Source: JAAZPT01 sp964544955 (GTDB taxonomy: Bacteria > Bacillota > Clostridia > Christensenellales > Aristaeellaceae). Taken from it: a stretch of 64,000 nucleotides of DNA. Position numbers and translations under genes: made by a program. Below the pieces are notes generated by a model that saw only the letters and a list, made by a program, of their open reading frames with translations, ran no database searches and had not been told where the DNA came from. Shown here in pieces: positions 9,668 through 18,303 of this stretch. Each line of letters starts with the position of its first letter. Position 1 is the first letter of the stretch. The stretch is from contig CAZJEB010000001.1 of the NCBI GenBank assembly GCA_964544955.1, positions 124,001-188,000 of the forward strand, written 5' to 3'.

Positions 9668-10147
9668 ATGAATTTTGCAATTATATGCGTTGGTAAGATA
9701 AAAGAAAAATTTTATTCTGAAGCAATTAACGAATATATTAAAAGATTAAAAGCGTATATTAAATTGCAAATTATTGAAGTGGATGATGAAAGAGAACCTA
9801 ACCAATTAAGTCAAAAAAATATTGATATTATACTCGAAAAAGAAGGAAGCAGAATTAGTCAAAAACTTCAAAATAGGGATTATATTATTGCGCTAACTAT
9901 AACAGGAAATCAGTTTTCTAGCGAAAATTTAGCAAGTAAAATAATTAAATTAAAAACAGAAAATTATAATAGAATAGTTTTTTTAATAGGTGGCTCATTG
10001 GGCTTATCTAATAATTTAATAAAAAAAGCCAATGAGGAAATGTCTTTTTCTAAAATGACATTTCCTCATCAACTTGTGAGGGTAATACTATTAGAACAAT
10101 TATATAGGTCAGAAAAAATCCAATCAAACGAACGATATCATAAATAA
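9668..10147 (+). CDS. rlmH: 23S rRNA (pseudouridine1915-N3)-methyltransferase RlmH
   Basis: SPOUT-class methyltransferase that uses SAM to methylate pseudouridine 1915 in helix 69 of 23S rRNA on the assembled 70S ribosome. The 159-residue product shows the family start (VGKIKEKFYSEAINEYIKRL), the SAM-binding knot segment (FLIGGSLGLSNNL) and the invariant C-terminal tail (HQLVRVILLEQLYRSEKI and final YHK). Second gene of the yebC operon with 11 bases between. Its stop codon abuts the stop of the convergent phosphoesterase gene with no space and I see no hairpin terminator there. Confidence 0.95.
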   Translation: MNFAIICVGKIKEKFYSEAINEYIKRLKAYIKLQIIEVDDEREPNQLSQKNIDIILEKEGSRISQKLQNRDYIIALTITGNQFSSENLASKIIKLKTENYNRIVFLIGGSLGLSNNLIKKANEEMSFSKMTFPHQLVRVILLEQLYRSEKIQSNERYHK

Positions 10148-11233
10148 TTAATTATATGAACCTGTTAAACTCAATATTGAAATACTAGGTTGGTTAAATA
10201 ATCTAAAATTGAAAACAGGATAAATGCTAGATGTGCTTAACCCTGGACTAATGTATTGATCTAAAGTGAGTAATCTTGACTTACCTACAACAGTATCTTT
10301 GCTCGGGAAAAAGCCTAGTTCAGGTACATAAATTGGATTTCCATTTGGCAAAACCCATTGCCCTCCAACATAATGTCCGCATAAAACTAAAGAAACCCTA
10401 TTAAACTGAAACAGATTATCTTTATTGCTATATTGTAGCAAGGAGCTTACATAATCATTACTTAATGGAATGTGGTTTAACGCTATTTGTATATCGTTTT
10501 CATTAATAATACTTGAAGCATCAATTGCGCTTTCCATTATTCGGCTTCTATATGATAATGACCTATAAATTGCTGAACCTTCTTCTTCATATTGCAAACC
10601 TTCTTTCTCAATTCTAGTTATTTCACTGGTCATTGCATTTAGTGTAGTTTTTGGGTTAATACTATATAAATATTCAGGTGAAAACCATAATTTATATTTG
10701 CCTACTTTTTGTGAAACGGGTCTATCTAAATAAATAACCCCAAGTTTTTGTAGTTCTAATATATATTCTGCCAAAACCTCAGTATTTCCATATGGTTTTG
10801 AATGTACTGGCTCAGGGTCGCAATCTCCGCTAATAAAATATATTGGTGCTTTTGAATTAATTAATTGTAATGAGTTTATTAATCTAAATAATGGTTCCTT
10901 ATTACCGCTTTTACCAATCATATCACCAGTAAGGCACACAGCATTAAAACCATTACCCTTAAGTAAACTTGATAACTCATTTTCAGTAATTGCATTTTCA
11001 TCACCATTTAAATCGCTAATATGAAGTATGGAAAATCCCTCAAAATCTCGCTTTAAATTTGATATTGTTATTTTCTGCTTTTCAAGCTTAACAGAGTTTG
11101 TTACAGATAAGCTTGAAATAAAAATTGTTGATATAATTAAAATCAAAATTAACAAAACAATAAATATTGTTGTGGTAATATTATATTTTCTTTGCTTTAC
11201 TGGAGTGTATTGAGGTAATTTTTTATTTTGCAT
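10148..11233 (-). CDS. Membrane-anchored calcineurin-like phosphoesterase with altered metal motifs
   Basis: One N-terminal membrane helix (about 21-43) puts the rest of this 361-residue protein outside the cell. The fold is that of YkuE/YaeI-like metallophosphoesterases: ILHISDLNG (70-77), LTGDMIG (102-108), FISGDCDPE (134-141), ALNHIPL and CGHYVGGQ. The GD and final GHxxGGQ motifs are intact, but motif I reads D-L-N instead of D-x-H and motif III reads GDCD in place of GNH(D/E), so two to three canonical metal ligands or catalytic residues are replaced. Activity and substrate are therefore unknown. The only other feature is a long C-terminal extension of about 60 residues. Divergent from radA; convergent with rlmH. 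Confidence 0.75.
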   Translation of the reverse strand: MQNKKLPQYTPVKQRKYNITTTIFIVLLILILIISTIFISSLSVTNSVKLEKQKITISNLKRDFEGFSILHISDLNGDENAITENELSSLLKGNGFNAVCLTGDMIGKSGNKEPLFRLINSLQLINSKAPIYFISGDCDPEPVHSKPYGNTEVLAEYILELQKLGVIYLDRPVSQKVGKYKLWFSPEYLYSINPKTTLNAMTSEITRIEKEGLQYEEEGSAIYRSLSYRSRIMESAIDASSIINENDIQIALNHIPLSNDYVSSLLQYSNKDNLFQFNRVSLVLCGHYVGGQWVLPNGNPIYVPELGFFPSKDTVVGKSRLLTLDQYISPGLSTSSIYPVFNFRLFNQPSISILSLTGSYN

Positions 11234-11314
11234 ATTTAACCTTTCTCATTTTAATAATTTGTATTATTATATTTATATATCTAACAATGATAATTTTAAA
11301 GGAGATTATTCCAG

Positions 11315-12706
11315 TTGTCAAAACAAAAGCTAATATATGAATGTTCAGAATGTGGATACGAGTCTACAAGATGGATGGGTAAATGTCCTGACTGTAACGA
11401 GTGGAATACACTTATAGAAAAACAAGTTATACCAGCTGCTAAACTAGATAATAATAAGTATGATGTAATTGTTTCAACAGCAGAGCCAATATTGATAAAT
11501 GAAGTTAAAGATGAAGTATATGGCAGAACCTTAACAGGAATAGGTGAATTAGATAGAGTTTTAGGTGGGGGAATTACAAAGGGAAGTGTTACTTTATTTG
11601 CAGGTGACCCAGGCATTGGTAAAAGTACATTATTATTGCAAGTTTTATCACGATTATCAACAAATAATTTTAAAGTTTTATATGTAACAGGAGAGGAAAG
11701 CAATTATCAAATAAAAGCTAGGGCTAAAAGATTAAATTTAATTAATGATAAGCTTTTAGTGTTTTCAGAAACTTATATTGAAAATATAATGAAACATATA
11801 GAAAAAATTGAGCCTGATTTTATTGTTATAGATTCAATTCAAACAATGTATAAACAAAGCCACAGCAGTTCTCCAGGTAGTGTACCTCAAATAAGGGAGT
11901 GTGCTGGTATGTTGATAAAATATGCAAAAACATCGGGGGCATCAATATTTCTTGTTGGGCATGTTACTAAAGAAGGAACGTTAGCGGGGCCTAAAGTATT
12001 AGAACATATGGTAGATGTTGTTATGTATTTTGAGGGCGACAAACAACATGAATACAGATTGCTTAGAACTGCAAAAAATAGATATGGCTCTGTAAATGAA
12101 CTTGGTGTTTTTGAAATGAGTGAAAAAGGCATGGAAGAAGTTGAAAATCCAAGTGAGACTTTAATTGCTAACAGGGCCAAGAATATTAGTGGTTCAATTG
12201 TATTTTGTGCACTTCAAGGCAGCAGGCCTATTTTAGTTGATGTTCAAGGGTTATCAACAACAAGTTTTTATCCGGTACCTAAAAGAACTGTAAACGGTGT
12301 TGATTATTCCAGAATATCTATGATATTGGCTGTTATAGAAAAACGTGCTGGTAAAAAGTTGTATAATCAGGATGTGTTTTTAAATGTTGCTGGTGGAATA
12401 TCCTTGGATGACCCTGCTGCTGATTTAGCAATAGCTATGGCAATTGTATCTTCCTTGGAAAATAAAAATATTAACAGTAAATTTACAGCTATGGGAGAGA
12501 TAGGTTTAAGTGGTGAAATAAGATCTATTTCTCAACCACAAAGAAGAATAAATGAGTGTGAAAGATTAGGTTATGATATAATAGTAGTACCTAAATCTAT
12601 CAAAAGCAAAATAAAGGCGAAAAATACAACAAAAATATACTTTGTTGAAAATATTATACAAGCATTTGCATTACTAAATAAGGATGATGAGTTAATTGAA
12701 AGATAG
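11315..12706 (+). CDS. radA: DNA repair protein RadA
   Basis: RecA-like ATPase that promotes branch migration and processing of recombination intermediates. Starts at TTG with AAAGGAG about ten bases upstream. The 463 residues show a four-Cys zinc finger (Cys10, 13, 24, 27), Walker A GDPGIGKST (97-105), the RadA-specific KNRYGS motif, and a C-terminal Lon-protease-like domain (about 290-450) whose proteolytic residues are not expected to be functional. Overlaps the next gene by 11 bases. In many Firmicutes disA lies next to it; here yacL follows directly. Confidence 0.96.
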   Translation: MSKQKLIYECSECGYESTRWMGKCPDCNEWNTLIEKQVIPAAKLDNNKYDVIVSTAEPILINEVKDEVYGRTLTGIGELDRVLGGGITKGSVTLFAGDPGIGKSTLLLQVLSRLSTNNFKVLYVTGEESNYQIKARAKRLNLINDKLLVFSETYIENIMKHIEKIEPDFIVIDSIQTMYKQSHSSSPGSVPQIRECAGMLIKYAKTSGASIFLVGHVTKEGTLAGPKVLEHMVDVVMYFEGDKQHEYRLLRTAKNRYGSVNELGVFEMSEKGMEEVENPSETLIANRAKNISGSIVFCALQGSRPILVDVQGLSTTSFYPVPKRTVNGVDYSRISMILAVIEKRAGKKLYNQDVFLNVAGGISLDDPAADLAIAMAIVSSLENKNINSKFTAMGEIGLSGEIRSISQPQRRINECERLGYDIIVVPKSIKSKIKAKNTTKIYFVENIIQAFALLNKDDELIER

Positions 12707-13811
12707 GATTATTAGAACTGTATTAAGAACACTATTTTTAGTTTTAGGTACAGCGTTAGGAGCAGCACTTACAAACATTGTAATATATTTTATGGATATA
12801 ACGAATCCTTCAATGCTAGAAGGTAAGTTTATAAAGCCTATTCTAATTTTAATATTTTGTACATCAGGTTTAATATTAGGATATTTTACATATAAATATT
12901 TAAGTCCAAGGTTCAAAAACATTTCTGATAGAGTTGAAAAACGTTGGGAAAACATGAATAGTAAGCAGGTTATTTCATCTTCATTTGGCCTTTTAATTGG
13001 ATTATCTATAGCAATGCTTATTACTCAATTATTACATTTTATTAAAGACTCTATTTTTTCTTTAATTATTAGCGTTATTTTATATATTTTGTTTGGATAT
13101 ATTGGTATGATATTAGGGTTTAGAAAAAGTAACGACTTTTTTATACCAATTAAAACAAACTTTTTAGAAAAAACAACTAAAAAAGATAATTTATCAGCAA
13201 GTATTGAAAATAATAATTTAAATAATGCAAAAATATTAGATACATCTGTTTTGATTGATGGTAGAATTGCAGACATAGCAAAAACTGGGTTTGTAGAAGG
13301 AATGCTAGTAATTCCAGAAGGTACGCTCATAGAGCTGCAACATATTTCAGATAGTAGCGAAGCAATTAGAAGAAATAAAGGTAGGCGAGGCTTAGATATT
13401 GTTGCGAAAATGCAAGAAGAATTAGGAACAAAAATTATTATTGATAGCACAAAATATGAAGATTTAATTGAAGTTGATGCACAGTTAGTAAAACTTGCTA
13501 AGGATATAAAGGCATCAATAATAACTAATGATTATAACTTAAATAAACTTGCAGCAATATCAGGTGTTAAAGTTTTAAATATTAATGACTTAGCTAATGC
13601 TGTAAAACCAATGTTATTGCAAAATGAACAAATTCAAGTACAAATTGTTAGAGAGGGCAAAGAGCCGGGGCAAGGTATAGCATATATGGCCGATGGTACA
13701 ATGATAGTTGTTGACAATGGTAAAAATTATATTAATGAAACTGTTACAGTTACGGTAACATCTGTATTACAAAGTAGTGCTGGTAGGATGATATTTGCCA
13801 AAATTTCATAA
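12696..13811 (+). CDS. YacL-type membrane protein with PIN and TRAM domains
   Basis: Four predicted membrane helices in the first 145 residues are followed by a cytoplasmic PIN domain (about 174-300; AKILDTSVLIDGRIADI, IPEGTLIELQHI, ASIITNDYNLNKLA with conserved acidic residues) and a TRAM RNA-binding domain (about 305-371). This is the conserved Firmicute YacL/PilT-like architecture; PIN domains are usually Mg-dependent RNases, but the substrate of this family is not known. It starts at TTG inside the end of radA with AAGGATG upstream, implying translational coupling. No partner antitoxin is present, so it is not a VapC toxin. Confidence 0.88.
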   Translation: MKDRIIRTVLRTLFLVLGTALGAALTNIVIYFMDITNPSMLEGKFIKPILILIFCTSGLILGYFTYKYLSPRFKNISDRVEKRWENMNSKQVISSSFGLLIGLSIAMLITQLLHFIKDSIFSLIISVILYILFGYIGMILGFRKSNDFFIPIKTNFLEKTTKKDNLSASIENNNLNNAKILDTSVLIDGRIADIAKTGFVEGMLVIPEGTLIELQHISDSSEAIRRNKGRRGLDIVAKMQEELGTKIIIDSTKYEDLIEVDAQLVKLAKDIKASIITNDYNLNKLAAISGVKVLNINDLANAVKPMLLQNEQIQVQIVREGKEPGQGIAYMADGTMIVVDNGKNYINETVTVTVTSVLQSSAGRMIFAKIS

Positions 13812-13844
13812 AATAAAAAGCTTGTTATACAAGCTTTTTATTTT
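13810..13844. terminator. Bidirectional terminator containing both stop codons
   Basis: Arms of 15 bases (13810-13824 and 13830-13844) pair perfectly around a TTATA loop; flanking A/T runs allow termination in both directions. The yacL stop (13809-13811) and the pepT stop (13838-13840) both fall in the stem. Confidence 0.85.
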
Positions 13845-15049
13845 GTACAAATATTAATTAAAACTTCAACCATTTTATCCATAGATTGTATACTTATTAA
13901 CTCTTTTTTGCTATGAAAGTTAAAGCCACCTGTGCTTAAATTAGGGCATATTAACCCCATATAACTTAATCTTGAACCATCTGTACCGCCTCTAATAGGT
14001 TTTATTATCGGTTCTATACCAGCTTTTAAAAATGCACTTTTTGCTAATTCAATAATTTCTGGATGTTCTAATACTTTATCTCTCATGTTGTAGTATGTAT
14101 CTGTAATTTTTGCTTCTATAGTACCTAAACCATATTTTTCATTTAAAAATTTTGATATTGTGTTTATAAATTCTTTTTTATTATTAAATTTTTCAAAATC
14201 ATGGTCTCTAATAATATAGACCATTGTTGTAGCTTCCTCATTACCGTTTATTTCGGATAAGTGGTAAAATCCTTCATATTGCTCTGTATGCTCAGGTCTC
14301 TCAAAAGCAGGAATTAAACGATCAAATTCCATTGCAATATTTTGGGAGTTTTTCATTTTGTTTTTTGCAGAACCAGGGTGAATATTAATACCGTTAACTT
14401 TAATTAAAGCATTAGCTGCATTAAAGTTTTCATATTCAAGTTCGCCTAATTCGCCACCATCTACTGTAAATGCAAAGTTGGCCCCAAAACCATCAACATC
14501 AAAAAGGTCAGCACCTCTACCTATTTCTTCATCTGGTGTAAATGCTATAAGCACTTCACAGTGGTTGGGGGAATTTTCAGCCATTAGATATTCACACAAT
14601 GTCATAATTTCCGCAATTCCAGCTTTGTTATCTGAACCAAGTAAAGTTGTACCATCTGTAACTATAATGTCTTGATTAATAAGGTTATTAAGAAAAGGAT
14701 ATGAAACTGTATCTATTTCTAAATTGTTTTCTAAAAAAATATTTTTCCCATCATAGTTTTTTATAATCTTAGCATTAACTGGGCCTCCAGAACAGGATGG
14801 GCTGGTATCCATATGGGATATGAATCCAATTTTTTTATTAAATTTATTTACATCACCTTTAGCAGGAATTTTGGCATAAACATAACAGTTTTCATCAACA
14901 AAAGCATTATCAATACCAATTTCTTTTAGTTCATCAACAAGCTTTTTTGCTAATATCCATTGATTTTCGCTTGAAGGGCAATTTTCATTTTTCTCGTCCG
15001 AAGTTGTATCTATTTTTGTATAATTTAAAAATCTTTCGTATGCTCTCAT
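13838..15049 (-). CDS. pepT: Peptidase T (tripeptide aminopeptidase)
   Basis: Cytoplasmic zinc aminopeptidase of family M20B that releases the N-terminal residue from tripeptides. The 403 residues carry the metal-binding HMDTSPSCSGG, TLLGSDNKAGIAEIM, FTPDEEIGRGADLF and the C-terminal RGGTDGSRLSYMGL and NLSTGGFNFHSKKE segments, all typical. Start ATG preceded by AGAGAGG. It is the last gene in a minus-strand run (Nudix, FAD protein, HAD, pepT) with gaps of 4-11 bases. It fits with the oligopeptide transporter in this window for peptide use. Confidence 0.95.
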   Translation of the reverse strand: MRAYERFLNYTKIDTTSDEKNENCPSSENQWILAKKLVDELKEIGIDNAFVDENCYVYAKIPAKGDVNKFNKKIGFISHMDTSPSCSGGPVNAKIIKNYDGKNIFLENNLEIDTVSYPFLNNLINQDIIVTDGTTLLGSDNKAGIAEIMTLCEYLMAENSPNHCEVLIAFTPDEEIGRGADLFDVDGFGANFAFTVDGGELGELEYENFNAANALIKVNGINIHPGSAKNKMKNSQNIAMEFDRLIPAFERPEHTEQYEGFYHLSEINGNEEATTMVYIIRDHDFEKFNNKKEFINTISKFLNEKYGLGTIEAKITDTYYNMRDKVLEHPEIIELAKSAFLKAGIEPIIKPIRGGTDGSRLSYMGLICPNLSTGGFNFHSKKELISIQSMDKMVEVLINICTK

Positions 15050-15060
15050 GTTCTACCTCT

Positions 15061-15702
15061 CTAAATTAAATTTAATATATCAATCAAATTTTCAAACTTA
15101 TAATCAACAAATTCAGATAAAAGTGAATTATAAGGTATCAAATCTGGTATCATTACAGTTGTCATTTTAGCAAGTTTAGCAGCTTTTAGTCCGTTTAAAC
15201 TATCTTCAACAACCAAACATTCCTCGTTGTTTATATTTAACAAATCAGCTGTTTTATTAAATATTTCTGGTGATGGTTTACCGTTATTAACGTCGTCACC
15301 AGTAACAATTACATCAAACATATTATTCAACTTATAGGCGTCTAAATATGAATAAACTGAAAGCTTTGTATTGCTTGATGAAACTGACGTAAGTATGTTT
15401 TTACTTTTTAAAGCTTTTAAAACTTCAACCACATTCTCTTTTAATGGCAAATTCCCGTTATAAGCCATTTTAATTAAATCTTGCTCTAAGGATGTAACTA
15501 TCTCTTCATATGGGAAATTGGCAGATATTTGTTCGCAAAAATAATTTTTTGTGTCGTTATATGTTAATCCTAAAGTTTCAACAACTTGTTCTTTTGAAAT
15601 GTTATAACCATAATTTTTGCATATATCAATAAAAACTATCTGGGAAACCCGTTCGCTATCAAATAATACTCCATCCATATCAAACAAAACAGCTTTTAAC
15701 AT
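15061..15702 (-). CDS. HAD-superfamily phosphatase (beta-phosphoglucomutase-like)
   Basis: Cytoplasmic subfamily IA HAD hydrolase of 213 residues. Motif I is FDMDGVLFDSE (nucleophile Asp8, acid/base Asp10), motif II SVSSSN, motif III Lys in GKPSPEIF, motif IV VVEDSLNGLKAA. The helical cap between motif I and II and the D-G-V-L-F-D-S start resemble beta-phosphoglucomutase and the broad sugar-phosphate phosphatases, but those families cannot be separated reliably by eye, so the substrate is left open. It sits 4 bases after the FAD protein gene and 11 before pepT in one minus-strand operon. Confidence 0.85.
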   Translation of the reverse strand: MLKAVLFDMDGVLFDSERVSQIVFIDICKNYGYNISKEQVVETLGLTYNDTKNYFCEQISANFPYEEIVTSLEQDLIKMAYNGNLPLKENVVEVLKALKSKNILTSVSSSNTKLSVYSYLDAYKLNNMFDVIVTGDDVNNGKPSPEIFNKTADLLNINNEECLVVEDSLNGLKAAKLAKMTTVMIPDLIPYNSLLSEFVDYKFENLIDILNLI

Positions 15703-15706
15703 AACC

Positions 15707-17359
15707 TTATACCTCTAGATTTTCAATAATATTATTAGCGATTCTTATACCATCAATAGCTGCAGACATTATACCACCAGCATATCCGGCCCCCTCGCCA
15801 GCTCCATATAATCCAGCTATATTAGTACATCCAATCTCATTTCTTAGTATTCGTATAGGGGAAGATGAACGTGTTTCAACTCCAGTTAATACAGCATTAT
15901 AATCTTTAAAACACTTGATTTTATTCCCAAACAAAGGTATTGCATATTTTAAGTTTGAAATTACATAATGGGGCAAGGAATCATTTAAATCAACATTTTT
16001 ATATCCACTTTTACAACTTGGTGTTATAGTGCTATATGATGTTGTTACCTTGTTTGTCATAAAGTCTTCAACTTTTTGACAAGGTGCTATATATTGCTTA
16101 CCAACCAAATTAAAAGCTTTTTCTTCTATTTTTCTTTGAAAACTAATACCGCTTAAAACATGATCAGATCCAAAATCTTTTGGGCTAATTCCAACAAGAA
16201 GTGCTGAGTTTGCATTTGTATTTTTTCTACTATGGTAACTCATGCCATTTACTACCAATTTTTCTTTCTCACTTGATGCAATTATTACTTCACCTCCAGG
16301 GCACATACAAAATGAATACACTCCTCTATTATCAGGGGTTCTAACATTTATATTGTAACTTGATGGCAATAATGCAGGATGTTTTGTATACTCGTGATAA
16401 CGCGATCTATCTAAATCATCTTGTTTATGTTCAATTCTTAATCCAATAGCAAACGGTTTTTGTTCCATAGCCACACCGTTATTATATAACATTTCTATAG
16501 TATCTCTCGCGCTATGACCAATGCAAAGCAACAAATAATCACAAAAGACAGTCTCTATATTATTTTCCATGTAATTATAGATATCAATTCCAATTATTTT
16601 ATTGTTTTTTACTATTAAATTATCTAATTTAGTGTTAAACCTAAAACTACCACCTAATGATTCTATATATTCCCTAATATTTTTTACTACCAATCTTAAT
16701 TTATCAGTCCCTATATGAGGTTGAGATTTGTATAATATATCCTCAGGGGCACCCATACTAACTAATGTTTTTAAAATAAAATTGGTAAACTTACTTTTAA
16801 CGCCAGTTGAAAGCTTTCCATCACTAAAAGTGCCAGCTCCACCTTCGCCGAACTGTACGTTAGAATTCTCGTTCAAAATTTTATTATAAATAAAATTGTT
16901 TATATCTTTAGCTCTATCTTCAATTTTTTTGCCGCGCTCTATAATAATTGGTTCTAAGCCAGCCTCTGCTAAAATAAAACTTGAAAACATTCCGGCTGGT
17001 CCAAAGCCAATAACAACTGGTTTTGATAATTGTGAATTCTTTTTACTTTTTATAAAGTTGAAATTTTCTGTATTATCAATTAATGCAATGTTGTACTTAG
17101 AAAATTTTTTGCTTTTTAAGATATTAATCTCCAAGTCTTTGTTTTGTAGTTCAACTATCAACGTTAAAACAAAAAATGGGGGAACTTCTCTAGCATCAAC
17201 ACTTTCTTTTTTAATAAATACATTATTTATTAAACTTTTATTCAAATTTAAAACTGTTGATGCCAAATTAACAAGTTCGTTTGAATTGTTCAATATAATA
17301 TCTTTCGAGAGGGCGTATCTATCATCCAATGATAGCTTTATATTGTTTACTGTTATCAC
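15707..17359 (-). CDS. FAD-dependent dehydrogenase (COG2509-type)
   Basis: Large flavoprotein of 550 residues, GTG start with CGAGGA upstream. After an N-terminal domain of about 110 residues comes an FAD-binding Rossmann motif (PVVIGFGPAGMFSSFILAEAG) followed by E-R-G at the end of the second strand. Further along are GGAGTFSDGKL, FCMCPGGEVI and a C-terminal GLYGAGEGAGYAGG with the FAD-binding Asp, features of the uncharacterised NAD(FAD)-utilising dehydrogenase family common in Clostridia and Bacteroidetes. The redox substrate is not known. It is co-directional and nearly contiguous with the Nudix and HAD genes. Confidence 0.85.
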   Translation of the reverse strand: MITVNNIKLSLDDRYALSKDIILNNSNELVNLASTVLNLNKSLINNVFIKKESVDAREVPPFFVLTLIVELQNKDLEINILKSKKFSKYNIALIDNTENFNFIKSKKNSQLSKPVVIGFGPAGMFSSFILAEAGLEPIIIERGKKIEDRAKDINNFIYNKILNENSNVQFGEGGAGTFSDGKLSTGVKSKFTNFILKTLVSMGAPEDILYKSQPHIGTDKLRLVVKNIREYIESLGGSFRFNTKLDNLIVKNNKIIGIDIYNYMENNIETVFCDYLLLCIGHSARDTIEMLYNNGVAMEQKPFAIGLRIEHKQDDLDRSRYHEYTKHPALLPSSYNINVRTPDNRGVYSFCMCPGGEVIIASSEKEKLVVNGMSYHSRKNTNANSALLVGISPKDFGSDHVLSGISFQRKIEEKAFNLVGKQYIAPCQKVEDFMTNKVTTSYSTITPSCKSGYKNVDLNDSLPHYVISNLKYAIPLFGNKIKCFKDYNAVLTGVETRSSSPIRILRNEIGCTNIAGLYGAGEGAGYAGGIMSAAIDGIRIANNIIENLEV

Positions 17360-17369
17360 GTTTTCCTCG

Positions 17370-18005
17370 TTATATTAATAAATTATCAAAAGCAATATTG
17401 CTCCATGTTTCAAAATAATTAGAATCTCTTAATTCCTTTAACTCTTCTTTATTTTTAAAGCTTCCTATTAATTTGTCTTTCTCTAAGCAAACTAATTTTG
17501 TACCTTCCGAGACGTAAGCCTTAAATAGCAATCCAATGTGTACTGAGCCAACTTCATTCGAAGTGTCCATTATTATACCTTCTAATGATAAGTTTTTAAT
17601 TTTTTCATAATCTAGACCTAATTCTTCTTTTACTTCCCTGTATAATGCATCATTTAAAGTTTCTTCATTGTCTATATGTCCACCAACTCCAAGAGACATA
17701 TTGCCAATCAATCTAGAATCTCCACCCAATCTTTCCATACAAAATACACTATCAGTACCTTCTTCAAAAAACAATATATAAGGAATGGGTTGTTTGTAAT
17801 TATTGTCTAATTCTGCTAAATATCTGTAGATATACTGCCTATTTAAAAGCATTTCGTCTAATTTAAAATTATTTAAATCAGTAATTGGTGTAAAATTATT
17901 ATTGAAGATTATATCGCCAATACCCAAATCAAAAAAAACATTATTTTTAATTACCATAATTTTTTTGTCGCCATATTTAATTTTTAATTTTTCAATATTT
18001 TCCAA
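17370..18005 (-). CDS. Nudix hydrolase domain protein
   Basis: Contains an intact Nudix box, GHIDNEETLNDALYREVKEE followed by LGL, fitting GX5EX7REUXEEXGU, so probably hydrolyses a nucleoside diphosphate derivative; substrate unknown. An N-terminal region of about 60 residues precedes it. The frame extends upstream to a TTG at 18071 inside a DnaA-box repeat, but the TTG at 18003-18005 has AGGAAGG eight bases before it, so I take that as the start (211 residues). First gene of the minus-strand run ending in pepT. The upstream region is the DnaA-box cluster. Confidence 0.8.
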   Translation of the reverse strand: MENIEKLKIKYGDKKIMVIKNNVFFDLGIGDIIFNNNFTPITDLNNFKLDEMLLNRQYIYRYLAELDNNYKQPIPYILFFEEGTDSVFCMERLGGDSRLIGNMSLGVGGHIDNEETLNDALYREVKEELGLDYEKIKNLSLEGIIMDTSNEVGSVHIGLLFKAYVSEGTKLVCLEKDKLIGSFKNKEELKELRDSNYFETWSNIAFDNLLI

Positions 18006-18061
18006 AGTAATATCCTTCCTAAATTTATTAATTAAACTTAATATATTTTCTACTTTTAAAG

Positions 18062-18303
18062 TTATCCACAAAGTTATCCACAGGTAATGAAAATTGGATT
18101 AACCAAGTATATTAGCCGATTACATCGATTTGTTTGTGGTTTGTTCTCATAAGTTATCCACAAGCGTGAAAGCATTATATTAAGCATGCCTATATTTAAT
18201 ATTGTTAGTTTTTGCTTGTTTCAAAAATTCTTACAAATAATTTACAATTATTTAAAATTATTATTTTTACAAAAGTTATCAACAAAGTTAATAATAAATT
18301 TTG
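18062..18303. other. DnaA-box cluster with AT-rich flank (possible oriC or DnaA-titration/regulatory site)
   Basis: Non-coding stretch holding three perfect TTATCCACA boxes on the plus strand at 18062-18070, 18074-18082 and 18154-18162, plus a one-mismatch TTATCAACA at 18276-18284, all in the same orientation. The last 80 bases are almost purely A/T and could unwind. No dnaA, dnaN or rpmH gene is in the window and gene orientation does not switch consistently here, so whether this is the replication origin or a secondary DnaA site (for example regulation of the Nudix or cca gene) is open. Confidence 0.6.

Noticed and set aside
11296..11703. Open reading frame on the minus strand inside radA
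   Set aside because: It lies wholly opposite radA codons with no ribosome site and a low-complexity product; it is a shadow of RadA.
12696..13811. PIN domain taken as a VapC-type toxin
   Set aside because: The protein has four membrane helices and a TRAM domain and no antitoxin; this is the YacL family.
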